A stretch of DNA of 47,857 nucleotides from Pantoea brenneri. GTDB taxonomy: Bacteria > Pseudomonadota > Gammaproteobacteria > Enterobacterales > Enterobacteriaceae. Positions 29,336 to 37,213 of the stretch are shown piece after piece (the first letter of the stretch is position 1; the number at the start of each line of letters is the position of its first letter). Under the pieces are notes generated by a model. That model was not told the DNA's origin. It saw only the letters and a program-made list of their open reading frames with translations, and made no database searches. The stretch spans positions 1 through 47,857 of the forward strand of contig MIEI01000034.1 of assembly GCA_002095305.1 (NCBI GenBank). The letters are read 5' to 3'. The position numbers and the translations under genes are program-made.

Positions 29336-30292
29336 TTATTGTCCGTAACGTAAACACAACGCTTCCGGATAGGGATCGAAATAGCGTTGCTCAGCCAGCC
29401 ATGGATGCGGGAACTCCGCCATGTAGTGCTTCAGAATGGTAATCGGCACCAGCAATGGTTGGGTGCCCTGGCGGTAACGATCAATCAGCGTCGCCAGTTC
29501 CTGCCGCTGCGGTGAACTGAGCTGGCGGCGGAAATAACCCTGAACGTGCATCAGAACGTTGGTGTGATTACGACGCGAGGCGGGTCGTGACATCAGCGCC
29601 ATCATGCGATTACGGTATTCGAAGGCGAATGCTTCCAGTGAGTCCCACTGGTTCATTGAGGCGACAAACGGCCCCAGCTCGCGGTATTTCTCCTGCGAAT
29701 GGGCCAGCATCAGTAATTTATAGCGGCTGTGGAAGGCAATCAGACGGTGACGGGTCAGGCCGCTTTGCCACATCTGATTGAACTCATGCAGAGCGCAGAT
29801 GCGACCAATGAAATTTTCGCGCAGCGCAGGATCGTGCAGTCGCCCATCCTCTTCCAGCGGTAACCACGGCATTTCGCGCTGCAGGAATTCAGCAAAAATG
29901 CCGGTGCCGGCTTTGCGATTGTTGTTGGTGTCTGGCTCGTAAACCCGCACCCGCTCCATGCCGCAGCTGGGGGATTTGGCGCACAGGATATAGCCTGACA
30001 GATGATGCAACGATTTCACGCGCTCGGCCGACCAGTCACGCATCCGGTCAGTCACCTCTTCCCCGCCATCTTTGCTGAAGCACAGATGCAGTTCCTCATC
30101 ACCCTGATTAACCAGGCGTAAGGCTGGGCGCGGCGTCGGCAGACCAATCGCCATTTCAGGGCAGATCGGCTCGAAACGCACAAAAGGCGTGAGGTCTTCG
30201 GTAGCGAAAGTAAGGCGCTTGTGTCCACCGTCAAATCTGACGCTTTCACCAAGCAAGCAGGCACTGATTCCGACCGGGATTTTTTCGCTCAT
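29336..30292 (-). CDS. DUF523-DUF1722 fusion protein (TudS-like thiouracil desulfidase plus YbgA domain)
   Basis: 318 aa, two domains. Residues 1 to about 150 are DUF523: GISACLLGESVRFDGGHK (Cys12), FEPICPEMAIGLPTPR (Cys44, Glu46) and LCAKSPSCGMERVRVY (Cys104, Ser107, Cys110). In characterised TudS proteins such Cys residues hold an Fe-S cluster, and Glu and Ser in these motifs take part in removing sulfur from thiouracils. Residues about 185-310 are DUF1722 (RHRLIAFHSRYKLLMLAHS, LMHVQGYFRRQLS). E. coli YbgA at the same locus is only about 169 aa and has DUF1722 alone. The catalytic role is inferred from the motifs; that of DUF1722 is unknown. Confidence 0.9.
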   Translation of the reverse strand: MSEKIPVGISACLLGESVRFDGGHKRLTFATEDLTPFVRFEPICPEMAIGLPTPRPALRLVNQGDEELHLCFSKDGGEEVTDRMRDWSAERVKSLHHLSGYILCAKSPSCGMERVRVYEPDTNNNRKAGTGIFAEFLQREMPWLPLEEDGRLHDPALRENFIGRICALHEFNQMWQSGLTRHRLIAFHSRYKLLMLAHSQEKYRELGPFVASMNQWDSLEAFAFEYRNRMMALMSRPASRRNHTNVLMHVQGYFRRQLSSPQRQELATLIDRYRQGTQPLLVPITILKHYMAEFPHPWLAEQRYFDPYPEALCLRYGQ

Positions 30293-30397
30293 ACTTGTAC
30301 AACCTCCGAAATCTTGTAGAGGTTTAAGTGTAGCGTAAATCAGCCAGGAAGACAGCGTTAAGCCAGGGAAAAGCGCGGTTGTTTTAAGAAAAAACGC

Positions 30398-30425
30398 AAA
30401 AAAAAGCCTGGTCCAGTGACCAGGC
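30398..30425 (-). terminator. Rho-independent terminator after ybfA
   Basis: Minus-strand stem GCCTGGTC / GACCAGGC with a 4-nt loop followed by eight T, about 20 nt past the ybfA stop. It separates ybfA from the downstream DUF523-DUF1722 gene. Confidence 0.93.
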
Positions 30426-30445
30426 CGATTCAGCAGATATCCGTC

Positions 30446-30646
30446 TTACCAGAAAGCGCCGCCAGCGGCTTCTGCTTGCGCCAGCCATACCGGCTTGGCG
30501 CTGGTTTTGCACCACATCCGATGCAGATAGCTGTAGAAGCGAGCGCGGTCGCGACGGAACAGCATCACGGGTAACGCAACAACGCCGAGAAGGACCACCA
30601 GCGTGCGACGCAAAATGATTTTGGAACGTGGATAAGCCTGGTACAT
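30446..30646 (-). CDS. ybfA: YbfA, small DUF2517 membrane protein
   Basis: 66 aa. A basic N-terminus, one hydrophobic segment (about 15-29, [15 protein letters not shown]) and the conserved tail [29 protein letters not shown] closely resemble E. coli YbfA (68 aa), which lies next to kdpF. Its function is unknown. In E. coli it is divergent from kdpFABCDE; here it is divergent from a lone kdpE. A terminator follows, so it is its own transcription unit. Confidence 0.9.
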   Translation of the reverse strand: MYQAYPRSKIILRRTLVVLLGVVALPVMLFRRDRARFYSYLHRMWCKTSAKPVWLAQAEAAGGAFW

Positions 30647-30903
30647 GGTTATCGCCTCCCGGAGAGTTATAAGGTTCGAATGTGATCTGTGTCTAAGATT
30701 ACGCCTGATTGTGTAATTTTACTACTCATCAGACCACTTATTTACCCGAAAATATGTCGTTTAAGAATTAACCTGTAATTAAGTTACACAGATGTTATTT
30801 CGTGGTTACGCGCAGGTTTAAATCAGCCCGGCGTAACCGGCACGGACGGCAGAAAAATTTGTTGGTAAAGTAGCGCATCACTGTTTATTCAAGGCAGGTT
30901 TGC

Positions 30904-31578
30904 GTGACCACGGTTTTGATCGTTGAAGATGAAAAAGAGATCCGCCGTTTTGTGCGGCTGGCGCTGGAAAATGAGGCACTGAAAGTCTTTGATGCCGATA
31001 CGCTGCAGCGCGGCTTGATTGAAGCCGCCACCCGTAAACCCGATCTGGTGATCCTCGATTTAGGCCTGCCGGATGGTGATGGTACCGACTTTATCCGCGA
31101 CCTGCGCCAGTGGAGCGCGATGCCGGTGATTGTGCTGTCAGCACGCAGCGACGAGCAGGATAAAATCGCCGCGCTGGATGCCGGTGCTGATGACTATCTG
31201 ACCAAGCCGTTTGGTATCGGTGAACTGCTGGCTCGCGTCCGGGTCGCACTGCGGCGGCACAGCAGCCAGCAACCCGACGCCCGCGTCACCTTTGCGGATG
31301 TGAGTGTTGATTTTGCTGCACGCCGGGTACAGCGCGGCGGCGAGGAGATTCATCTCACCCCGATTGAGTTTCGCCTGTTGAGTATTCTGCTGAATAACGC
31401 GGGCAAAGTGCTGACCCAGCGCCAGCTCCTGAGCCAGGTGTGGGGACCGAATGCGGTGGAGCACAGCCACTATCTGCGCATCTATATGGGGCATCTGCGG
31501 CAGAAGCTGGAAGCCAACCCGACCCAGCCGGTGCATCTGCTGACGGAAACCGGTATTGGCTATCGCTTTATGCCATAA
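30904..31578 (+). CDS. kdpE: KdpE, OmpR-family response regulator, orphan
   Basis: 224 aa. A receiver domain (1 to about 115) has acidic pocket residues Asp9/Glu10, phospho-acceptor Asp52 (LVILDLGLPDGDG), the Ser of VIVLSA and Lys101 (YLTKPFG). A winged-helix DNA-binding domain follows (about 128-224, LTPIEFRLLSILLNNAGKVLTQRQLL, ending GIGYRFMP). It is close to E. coli KdpE, including WGPNAVEHSHYLRIYMGHLRQKLE. The start is GTG after AAGGCAGG. Neither kdpD nor kdpFABC is adjacent: 257 nt of non-coding DNA precede it, and ybfA is beyond. No kinase gene is visible in the window. Confidence 0.95.
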   Translation: MTTVLIVEDEKEIRRFVRLALENEALKVFDADTLQRGLIEAATRKPDLVILDLGLPDGDGTDFIRDLRQWSAMPVIVLSARSDEQDKIAALDAGADDYLTKPFGIGELLARVRVALRRHSSQQPDARVTFADVSVDFAARRVQRGGEEIHLTPIEFRLLSILLNNAGKVLTQRQLLSQVWGPNAVEHSHYLRIYMGHLRQKLEANPTQPVHLLTETGIGYRFMP

Positions 31579-31603
31579 AAAAAGGCGCCAGAGGCGCCTT
31601 TTT
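31577..31603. terminator. bidirectional terminator between kdpE and pgm
   Basis: Stem AAAGGCGCC / GGCGCCTTT with a 3-nt loop, flanked by an A-run on one side and a T-run on the other, so it can terminate both convergent genes. Confidence 0.93.
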
Positions 31604-31617
31604 CATTGCCCGATTTC

Positions 31618-33257
31618 TCAGGCGTTTTTCAGTACTTCGCTGACAATCTCTACCGCTTCTTTCTCAATCTGCGCGCGGTGTTCCGCACCCAGGAAGCTTT
31701 CACAGTAGATTTTGTAGGCGTCTTCGGTGCCTGACGGACGCGCGGCGAACCAGCCGTTGTCGGTCATCACTTTCAGGCCACCAATCGACGCGCCATTACC
31801 TGGCGCAGCGGTCAGACGCGCGGTAATCGGGTCGCCCGCCAGCGTATCGGCGCTCACCATCTCAGGTGACAGCTTCGACAGCGCGGCTTTCTGGGCAGAC
31901 GTTGCGGACGCCTGCAGACGGTTATAGCTTGGTGCACCAAAGCGCCCGGCCAGTTCATCGTAATGCTGCTGCGGGTTTTTACCGGTGACAGCAGTGATCT
32001 CTGCCGCCAGCAGACACATGATGATGCCGTCTTTATCGGTTGACCATGGCGTGCCATCGAAACGCAGGAAAGAGGCACCGGCGCTCTCTTCGCCGCCGAA
32101 ACCAAAGCTGCCGTCATACAGACCATCAACAAACCACTTAAAGCCAACCGGCACTTCCACCAGCTTACGGCCGATGTCGTTAACCACGCGGTCGATCATC
32201 GCGCTGGACACCAGCGTTTTACCAACGGCGACATCCTGGCCCCACTGTGGACGGTGCTGGAACAGGTAGTTGATTGCCACTGCCAGATAGTGGTTTGGAT
32301 TCATCAGGCCTGCCGGAGTGACAATACCGTGACGGTCATAATCCGGGTCGTTACCGAACGCCAGATCGAACTTGTCGCGGTAAGCCAGCAGACCGGCCAT
32401 GGCGCACTCAGAGGAGCAGTCCATGCGGACCACGCCATCTTTATCCAGATGCATAAAGCGGAAAGTCTGATCGACAGCGTCATTTACCAGCGTCAGATCC
32501 AGCTTGTAGTGCTCGGCGATACGCTGCCAGTAAGCAATACCAGAACCACCCAGCGGATCAACACCAATTTTCAGACCGGCTTTCTGAATCGCCGGGAAGT
32601 CGATGACCTGCGCCAGACCTTCAACGTAAGGCTGGATCAGATCTTTCTCGACCACGTGGCCGCTGGCCAGTGCCTGATCGATTGGCAGACGTTTAACTTC
32701 TTTCAGGCCATCTTTGATCAGCTGATTCGCGCGATCTTCAACCACTTTGGTGACGTTGGTATCAGCCGGTCCGCCATTAGGTGGATTGTACTTAATGCCG
32801 CCATCTTCCGGTGGGTTGTGTGAAGGCGTGATCACAATGCCGTCGGCCAGTGCGCCACCGGCTTTGTTGTGCTCAAGAATGGCGTTAGAGATGGCAGGGG
32901 TCGGCGTATAGCCATTATCCTGCTGCACAATCACATCCACGCCGTTCGCCGCCAGCACTTCCAGCACCGACAGGATCGCCGGCTCGGACAGCGCGTGGGT
33001 ATCTTTACCCACGTAGCACGGACCGGTGATGCCGTTCTTTTTACGCTCTTCTGCAATCGCCTGCGCAATCGCCAGAATGTGCATCTCGTTGAAGCTTTGA
33101 CGCCCTGCGCTACCGCGATGGCCAGAGGTGCCAAACTTCACCGCATGTTCCGGGTTCGCCACGTCGGGCTGCAGGACATAATACTGTGAGGTTAATTGTG
33201 CAACGTTAATCAAATCGCTCTGCTGGGCGGGTTGCCGGCACGGGGGTGATTGGCCAT
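31618..33257 (-). CDS. pgm: Phosphoglucomutase, apparent frameshift near the 5' end
   Basis: Interconverts glucose-1-phosphate and glucose-6-phosphate. Most of the gene is intact: [13 protein letters not shown], the phosphoserine loop [24 protein letters not shown], metal-binding [11 protein letters not shown] and phosphate-binding [17 protein letters not shown]. Downstream of about 33234 the conserved reading [14 protein letters not shown] is in one frame, while the natural start ATG GCC AAT CAC CCC CGT GCC is in another. One G (plus strand) appears missing at about 33234 (GTTGCCGGC for GTTGGCCGGC). Restoring it gives [16 protein letters not shown] and exactly 546 aa, the E. coli length, with GGAGAAG as Shine-Dalgarno. 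As written, only a TTG at 33213 could start a 531-aa product. Coordinates cover the restored gene. Confidence 0.92.
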
Positions 33258-33282
33258 TGGCGCTTCTCCCTGACGCTTCAGT

Positions 33283-33831
33283 TTAAATGGTGCCGCAAAC
33301 TTTCTCAGTCAGTTCCTGCGGGAACTGCATTGAGAGCATGATGTGTTCGATCATGCTGCATTTGCGACCGGTATTGGTATTGGTGATCACCCAGTACGGT
33401 GTGCCGGGTACGTGCTTCGGCTTAGTATGGGTGCCATTTTGCAACAGCGTATGCTCATCACCCGCAAAATAGACGCGGGTACGGCCCTGCAGTGATGCAG
33501 TTGCCTCAGCAAAGGCTGCGGTATCAAGACGATAGAGCGTTGACAAGATTAGCATAAAGCGATTAACCGCCCGCTTCTGCTCCGCATATTCATCAGAAAG
33601 CATCAGTTCACGCATCGCGCGTACCCGATCCTGCGGACGTGAGCCAGCCACGGCAGGCTGAGTCTCTTTCGCCGCACCGGACGCTGCATTTTGTGCCGGC
33701 GCAGCAGGTGCTGTCTGACCGGCCGTGAACTTCAGCATACGACGCAGAATGTCGGATGCGCTTTCACCAATGTGTTGCGTGTGGCTGGCAATATAACGGT
33801 AGAGCTCTTCGTCAACTTCGATCGTTTTCAT
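33283..33831 (-). CDS. seqA: SeqA, negative modulator of replication initiation
   Basis: 182 aa (181 in E. coli). The N-terminal oligomerisation domain (KTIEVDEELYRYIASHTQHIGESASDILRRML) is joined by a variable Ala/Gln-rich linker (about 38-65) to the C-terminal domain that binds hemimethylated GATC pairs (RAMRELMLSDEYAEQKRAVNRFM, HVPGTPYWVITNTNTGRKCSMIEHIM). SeqA sequesters oriC after initiation. seqA-pgm is an operon in E. coli; here the corrected pgm start lies 25 nt after the seqA stop. Confidence 0.97.
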   Translation of the reverse strand: MKTIEVDEELYRYIASHTQHIGESASDILRRMLKFTAGQTAPAAPAQNAASGAAKETQPAVAGSRPQDRVRAMRELMLSDEYAEQKRAVNRFMLILSTLYRLDTAAFAEATASLQGRTRVYFAGDEHTLLQNGTHTKPKHVPGTPYWVITNTNTGRKCSMIEHIMLSMQFPQELTEKVCGTI

Positions 33832-34081
33832 CTTATTCCGTACGGTTCTTTCTCATGACAGAACCACTTGTTTCCTGAAAAGCCCTAAGCAAAGTTTGGC
33901 GATTCGAAGGGTGAGCGGGTTCTAACATGAGGATTATAAAGTTAAATTCAGGCGGGTTGTTAGCAATCAAACGGTTTACGGGCAAAAGTCAGAATATGTC
34001 CTAATGCCGCCGGAACCGGCGCGCCTGAAAAGGTGAATCCATGATAACCTAAGCTTAGGTCTCAAACTTAAGAACTTTGCC

Positions 34082-34846
34082 ATGATTTTGAACGCCCGTC
34101 TGCAAACTGAACAATCCCCGACTGATTCCCTGCCCATCCTGCTGATCCACGGCCTGTTCGGAACGCTGGATAACCTTGGCGTGCTGGCTCGCGGGTTAAA
34201 AGATGCCGCGCCGGTACTGCAGGTTGATGTCCGCAACCATGGATTATCACCGCGATCCGATCAGATGAACTACGCTGTGATGGCACAGGATATGTTAGAG
34301 ACGCTGGATGCGCACGGCATCGATCGGGTGGCGGTAATCGGTCATTCGATGGGCGGCAAAATTGCCATGACCATGAGTGCGCTGGCGGCAGATCGTATCG
34401 AACGTCTGGTGATGATCGATATCGCACCGGTGGATTATCAGACCCGCCGCCACGACACCATTTTCGCGGCGATCCGCGCGGTAACGGAAGCGGGCGTGAC
34501 TTCCCGCAGTGAAGCCGCGCAGGTGATGCGTGGCCTGCTCGATGAAGAGGGTGTGATTCAGTTCCTGCTGAAATCTTTCCAGCAGGGTGAATGGCGCTTC
34601 AACGTGCCGGTATTGTGGGACAACTACACCACCATTTCTGGCTGGCAGCCGGTTCCCGCCTGGCCGCATCCGGCGCTGTTTATTCGCGGCGGTGACTCCA
34701 GCTACCTGGATAATCAGTACCGCGAGGCGTTGATTACGCAGTTCCCGGCGGCTCATGCGCATGTGATCAGCGGCGCGGGACACTGGGTGCACGCCGAAAA
34801 ACCTGATGCCGTATTACGCAGCGTCCGTCGCTTTTTTGCGCTTTAA
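34082..34846 (+). CDS. ybfF: YbfF, alpha/beta-hydrolase esterase
   Basis: 254 aa, the E. coli length. The nucleophile elbow GHSMGGK places Ser89, with His234 in GAGHWVHAEKPD and the oxyanion region LIHGLFGTLDNLG. E. coli YbfF hydrolyses short-chain and acyl-CoA-type esters in vitro; its physiological substrate is unclear. It is divergent from seqA across about 250 nt and precedes ybfE by about 165 nt. Confidence 0.95.
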   Translation: MILNARLQTEQSPTDSLPILLIHGLFGTLDNLGVLARGLKDAAPVLQVDVRNHGLSPRSDQMNYAVMAQDMLETLDAHGIDRVAVIGHSMGGKIAMTMSALAADRIERLVMIDIAPVDYQTRRHDTIFAAIRAVTEAGVTSRSEAAQVMRGLLDEEGVIQFLLKSFQQGEWRFNVPVLWDNYTTISGWQPVPAWPHPALFIRGGDSSYLDNQYREALITQFPAAHAHVISGAGHWVHAEKPDAVLRSVRRFFAL

Positions 34847-35011
34847 AAGCAAATACCTGGCGGCAAATGTTTAGGATTGGCGTCCGGAGTTAGCGTGGAG
34901 TATGATGGCGCGCTAAAATTTTGCCGCCGGTCATTTTGCCGCGGTAACGGCCAATAATTTATAATCTGCGCGGCGAGCGTCTGGCGCCCGCACATTCAGT
35001 TTCACTAAGCC

Positions 35012-35287
35012 ATGGCAAAAGAACACACTGACCGCACGACGCTCGATCTGTTTGCTGATGAGCGCCGCCCAGGTCGACCCAAAACCAGTCCGCTTTCGCG
35101 TGATGAACAGCTGCGCATCAATAAGCGCAATCAACTGAAACGTGACAAAGGGCGCGGGCTTCGTCGTGTCGAACTGAAAATGAACAGTGAAGCCGTCGAA
35201 GCGCTCAATACGCTGGCAGAACAGCGCAATCTCAGCCGTAGCGAATTGATTGAACAAATGCTGCTGGCGCAACTCAAACTGGATTAA
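35012..35287 (+). CDS. ybfE: YbfE, LexA-regulated ribbon-helix-helix-like protein
   Basis: 91 aa. The Arg/Lys-rich N-terminal half (ERRPGRPKTSPLSRDEQLRINKRNQLKRDKGRG) is followed by RVELKMNSEAVEALNTLAEQRNLSRSELIEQML, a pattern like a ribbon-helix-helix DNA-binding fold. E. coli ybfE is a reported LexA target; I could not see a LexA box in the 165 nt upstream here. The C-terminus is a few residues shorter than in E. coli. The order ybfE-fldA-fur is conserved. Confidence 0.9.
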   Translation: MAKEHTDRTTLDLFADERRPGRPKTSPLSRDEQLRINKRNQLKRDKGRGLRRVELKMNSEAVEALNTLAEQRNLSRSELIEQMLLAQLKLD

Positions 35288-35419
35288 TGCGGGCAAAACG
35301 CACGCAGAGGCAAATGTCGAGGCTTTAACCGTTCCGCGGGTTTGTCTCGTCTGCTATTATTCGCTGAAATGTGCTGCGGCACACATCTCATCATCAGGAT
35401 TTAAGAGGTTATTTTACTC

Positions 35420-35950
35420 ATGGCACTCGTAGGCATCTTCTTTGGCAGCGATACCGGCAACACCGAAAACATTGCAAAAATGATCCAGAAACAGCTGGGT
35501 AAAGACGTTGCAGAAGTCCACGACATCGCGAAAAGCACTAAAGAAGATCTGGAAGCGTTTGACATCCTGCTGCTGGGTATTCCGACCTGGTATTACGGTG
35601 AAGCGCAGTGCGACTGGGATGACTTTTTCCCGACGCTGGAAGAGATCGATTTTAACGGCAAGCTGGTTGCCCTGTTCGGCTGCGGCGATCAGGAAGATTA
35701 TGCCGAGTATTTCTGTGATGCGATGGGCACCATCCGCGACATCATTGAGCCGCACGGCGCAGTGATCGTAGGCCACTGGCCGACCGAAGGCTATCACTTC
35801 GAAGCGTCAAAAGGCCTGGCTGACGATACCCACTTCCTCGGCCTGGCGATTGACGAAGATCGTCAGCCAGAGCTGACCAATGCACGCGTCGAGAAATGGG
35901 TTAAGCAGATTTTTGATGAACTGCAGCTTAAAGAGATCCTCGAAGCCTGA
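35420..35950 (+). CDS. fldA: Flavodoxin I
   Basis: 176 aa, the E. coli length. The FMN phosphate loop is GSDTGNTENIAK; the isoalloxazine-stacking residues lie in IPTWYYGEAQCDWDDF (Trp near 57) and FGCGDQEDYAEYFCDA (Tyr near 94). This long-chain flavodoxin donates electrons to activating enzymes such as those of methionine synthase, pyruvate formate-lyase and biotin or isoprenoid synthesis. Its gene sits 132 nt after ybfE and upstream of fur; linkage of fldA to fur ties it to iron control. Confidence 0.98.
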   Translation: MALVGIFFGSDTGNTENIAKMIQKQLGKDVAEVHDIAKSTKEDLEAFDILLLGIPTWYYGEAQCDWDDFFPTLEEIDFNGKLVALFGCGDQEDYAEYFCDAMGTIRDIIEPHGAVIVGHWPTEGYHFEASKGLADDTHFLGLAIDEDRQPELTNARVEKWVKQIFDELQLKEILEA

Positions 35951-35960
35951 GGGTAGCCGA

Positions 35961-35988
35961 CTCAATGTGAGCGCCAGCTCACATTGAG
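35961..35988 (+). other. 12-bp perfect hairpin after fldA
   Basis: CTCAATGTGAGC and GCTCACATTGAG flank a 4-nt loop, starting 10 nt past the fldA stop. No T-run follows, so readthrough into fur is possible; the stem could protect the fldA mRNA 3' end or act as a partial terminator. Confidence 0.6.
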
Positions 35989-36190
35989 GCAACGGAAATT
36001 CCTATAGAAATAATAGCCACATTTTTTTAACTTTCTTCGTTTAATCTGTAGAATACCCGCATCGATCTTCCGCTTATTTTCTCTGGCAGCAGATAGGACT
36101 AAGCGAAATGTTAACAGACTCCTGCAGAAATCCTCCCCGGCTCGGTGACGTATCCCATACAGCCCCGGGTGATTTAGGCACTCCCCTCGG

Positions 36191-36219
36191 TTTTCATTTC
36201 ACTGCATCAGTTCTATAAT
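36191..36219 (+). promoter_or_regulatory. fur promoter
   Basis: -10 TATAAT (36214-36219, perfect), a 17-bp spacer and -35 TTTTCA (36191-36196, 4 of 6). Transcription would begin near 36226, about 77 nt before the fur ATG. The 240 nt between this promoter and fldA hold the post-fldA hairpin and an AT-rich stretch but no ORF I would defend. Confidence 0.7.
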
Positions 36220-36224
36220 GAGAC

Positions 36225-36243
36225 GCAAATGAGAATGGGTATA
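36225..36243 (+). promoter_or_regulatory. candidate Fur box
   Basis: GCAAATGAGAATGGGTATA matches the 19-bp Fur consensus at 12 positions by my count. It overlaps the expected transcription start of fur, where autoregulation would act. The match is moderate and needs a matrix score. Confidence 0.4.
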
Positions 36244-36306
36244 GATCGACATTCAAGGCCAAGCGCCACAAAAGTGAATATAAGTAACAGGACAAAATCC
36301 GCATGA
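36229..36306 (+). CDS. uof: Uof-like upstream ORF translationally coupled to fur
   Basis: 25 codons from ATG at 36229, reading MRMGIDRHSRPSATKVNISN and ending TKSA. Its TGA stop overlaps the fur start codon (ATGA at 36303-36306). In E. coli the uof ORF upstream of fur is coupled to fur translation and is the point where RyhB represses fur. Peptide sequence is not expected to be conserved. A second in-frame ATG at 36235 is possible. The predicted start site leaves only 2-3 nt before the first ATG, so a leaderless start, an upstream transcript or the second ATG must be considered. Confidence 0.6.
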   Translation: MRMGIDRHSRPSATKVNISNRTKSA

Positions 36307-36746
36307 CTGACAACAATACCGCATTAAAGAAGGCTGGCCTGAAAGTCACGCTGCCCAGACTGAAAATTCTGGAAGTGCTTCAGGAACCTGAGTGCCATCA
36401 CGTCAGCGCGGAAGATTTGTACAAACGCCTGATCGACATCGGCGAAGAGATTGGCCTGGCCACCGTTTACCGCGTGCTGAACCAGTTCGATGATGCCGGT
36501 ATCGTGACCCGTCACAATTTTGAAGGCGGCAAGTCGGTGTTTGAGCTGACCCAGCAGCATCACCACGATCACCTGATCTGCCTGGACTGCGGTAAAGTGA
36601 TTGAGTTCAGCGACGAGTCGATTGAAACCCGTCAGCGCGAAATCGCCACCCGCCACGGCATCAAGCTGACCAACCACAGTCTCTATCTGTATGGTCACTG
36701 TGCACTGGGCGACTGCCGTGAAGATGAGACGCTGCACGATCAGTAA
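36303..36746 (+). CDS. fur: Ferric uptake regulator
   Basis: 147 aa (148 in E. coli). An N-terminal winged helix (1 to about 80, with ISAEDLYKRL-type HVSAEDLYKRLIDIGEEIG and ATVYRVLNQFDDAGI recognition helix) precedes the metal-binding dimer domain with HHHDH (about 87), Cys93/Cys96 (CLDCGK) and Cys133/Cys138 (CALGDC), the structural zinc ligands and regulatory site. Fur with Fe(II) represses iron acquisition genes. A strong terminator follows. Translation is probably coupled to the overlapping uof ORF. Confidence 0.98.
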   Translation: MTDNNTALKKAGLKVTLPRLKILEVLQEPECHHVSAEDLYKRLIDIGEEIGLATVYRVLNQFDDAGIVTRHNFEGGKSVFELTQQHHHDHLICLDCGKVIEFSDESIETRQREIATRHGIKLTNHSLYLYGHCALGDCREDETLHDQ

Positions 36747-36765
36747 GTCTGACGCAGGCTGAAAT

Positions 36766-36797
36766 AAAAAAACCGGTGAATTCACCGGTTTTTTTTT
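36766..36797. terminator. bidirectional terminator after fur
   Basis: A perfect 20-bp palindrome AACCGGTGAATTCACCGGTT (36771-36790), with an A-run before it and a long T-run after it, between fur and a convergent gene. Confidence 0.95.
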
Positions 36798-36817
36798 GTT
36801 CTTTTTTCGCTGTCGGC

Positions 36818-37213
36818 TCAGGCAACCAGCGTTTCCTGCAGATAACGCCAGCGCGGAATCGAGGTACTGTAATCCAGAATCGCCAGTGCGATGCGGCTCT
36901 GATTATTGCCGTTCAGCATCTGCATCTCCCGGTACTGTACGGTGACCTCTTTCTCCTGATGGGAAATGACCACGTGCTCGCAGGTTGCGATACGCATCCC
37001 TTCCCGCTGGCCCTGTAGCTGACGGAAAAGATCTTCCACTTCATTCAGGTTCAGCTGAGTTCCACGCGGGGTAACCATGCGAAAATCGGGATGAAAATAG
37101 GACATCATCAGCTCGAAACTGTCATCAGAGCCGGCAGGTTGATTGAAAATACGTTCAATAAGTTGATGTAAAACGACGACACTGTGTTTGGCTTCCTGGG
37201 CGAGAACGGTCAT
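36818..37213 (-). CDS. unrecognised NTF2/SnoaL-like small protein
   Basis: 131 aa. I do not recognise a named family member with certainty. The layout, with an N-terminal helix (VVVLHQLIERIFNQP), FELMMSYFHPDFRMVTPRG, then alternating strands (CEHVVISHQEKEVTVQYREMQML, SRIALAILDYSTSIPRWRYLQETLV), is typical of the NTF2-like/DUF4440 fold, which has many enzymatic and binding roles. No signal peptide or membrane segment is seen. Coding quality is good (Shine-Dalgarno AAGGA before the ATG, no rare-base bias by eye). It stands alone between fur (convergent) and glnS, where E. coli carries chiP-chiQ. Function is not known. Confidence 0.75.
   Translation of the reverse strand: MTVLAQEAKHSVVVLHQLIERIFNQPAGSDDSFELMMSYFHPDFRMVTPRGTQLNLNEVEDLFRQLQGQREGMRIATCEHVVISHQEKEVTVQYREMQMLNGNNQSRIALAILDYSTSIPRWRYLQETLVA

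Noticed and set aside
30647..30903. remnant of kdpD or kdpFABC upstream of kdpE
   Set aside because: I read the interval in all frames and saw no stretch resembling Kdp proteins and no clear KdpE-binding motif.
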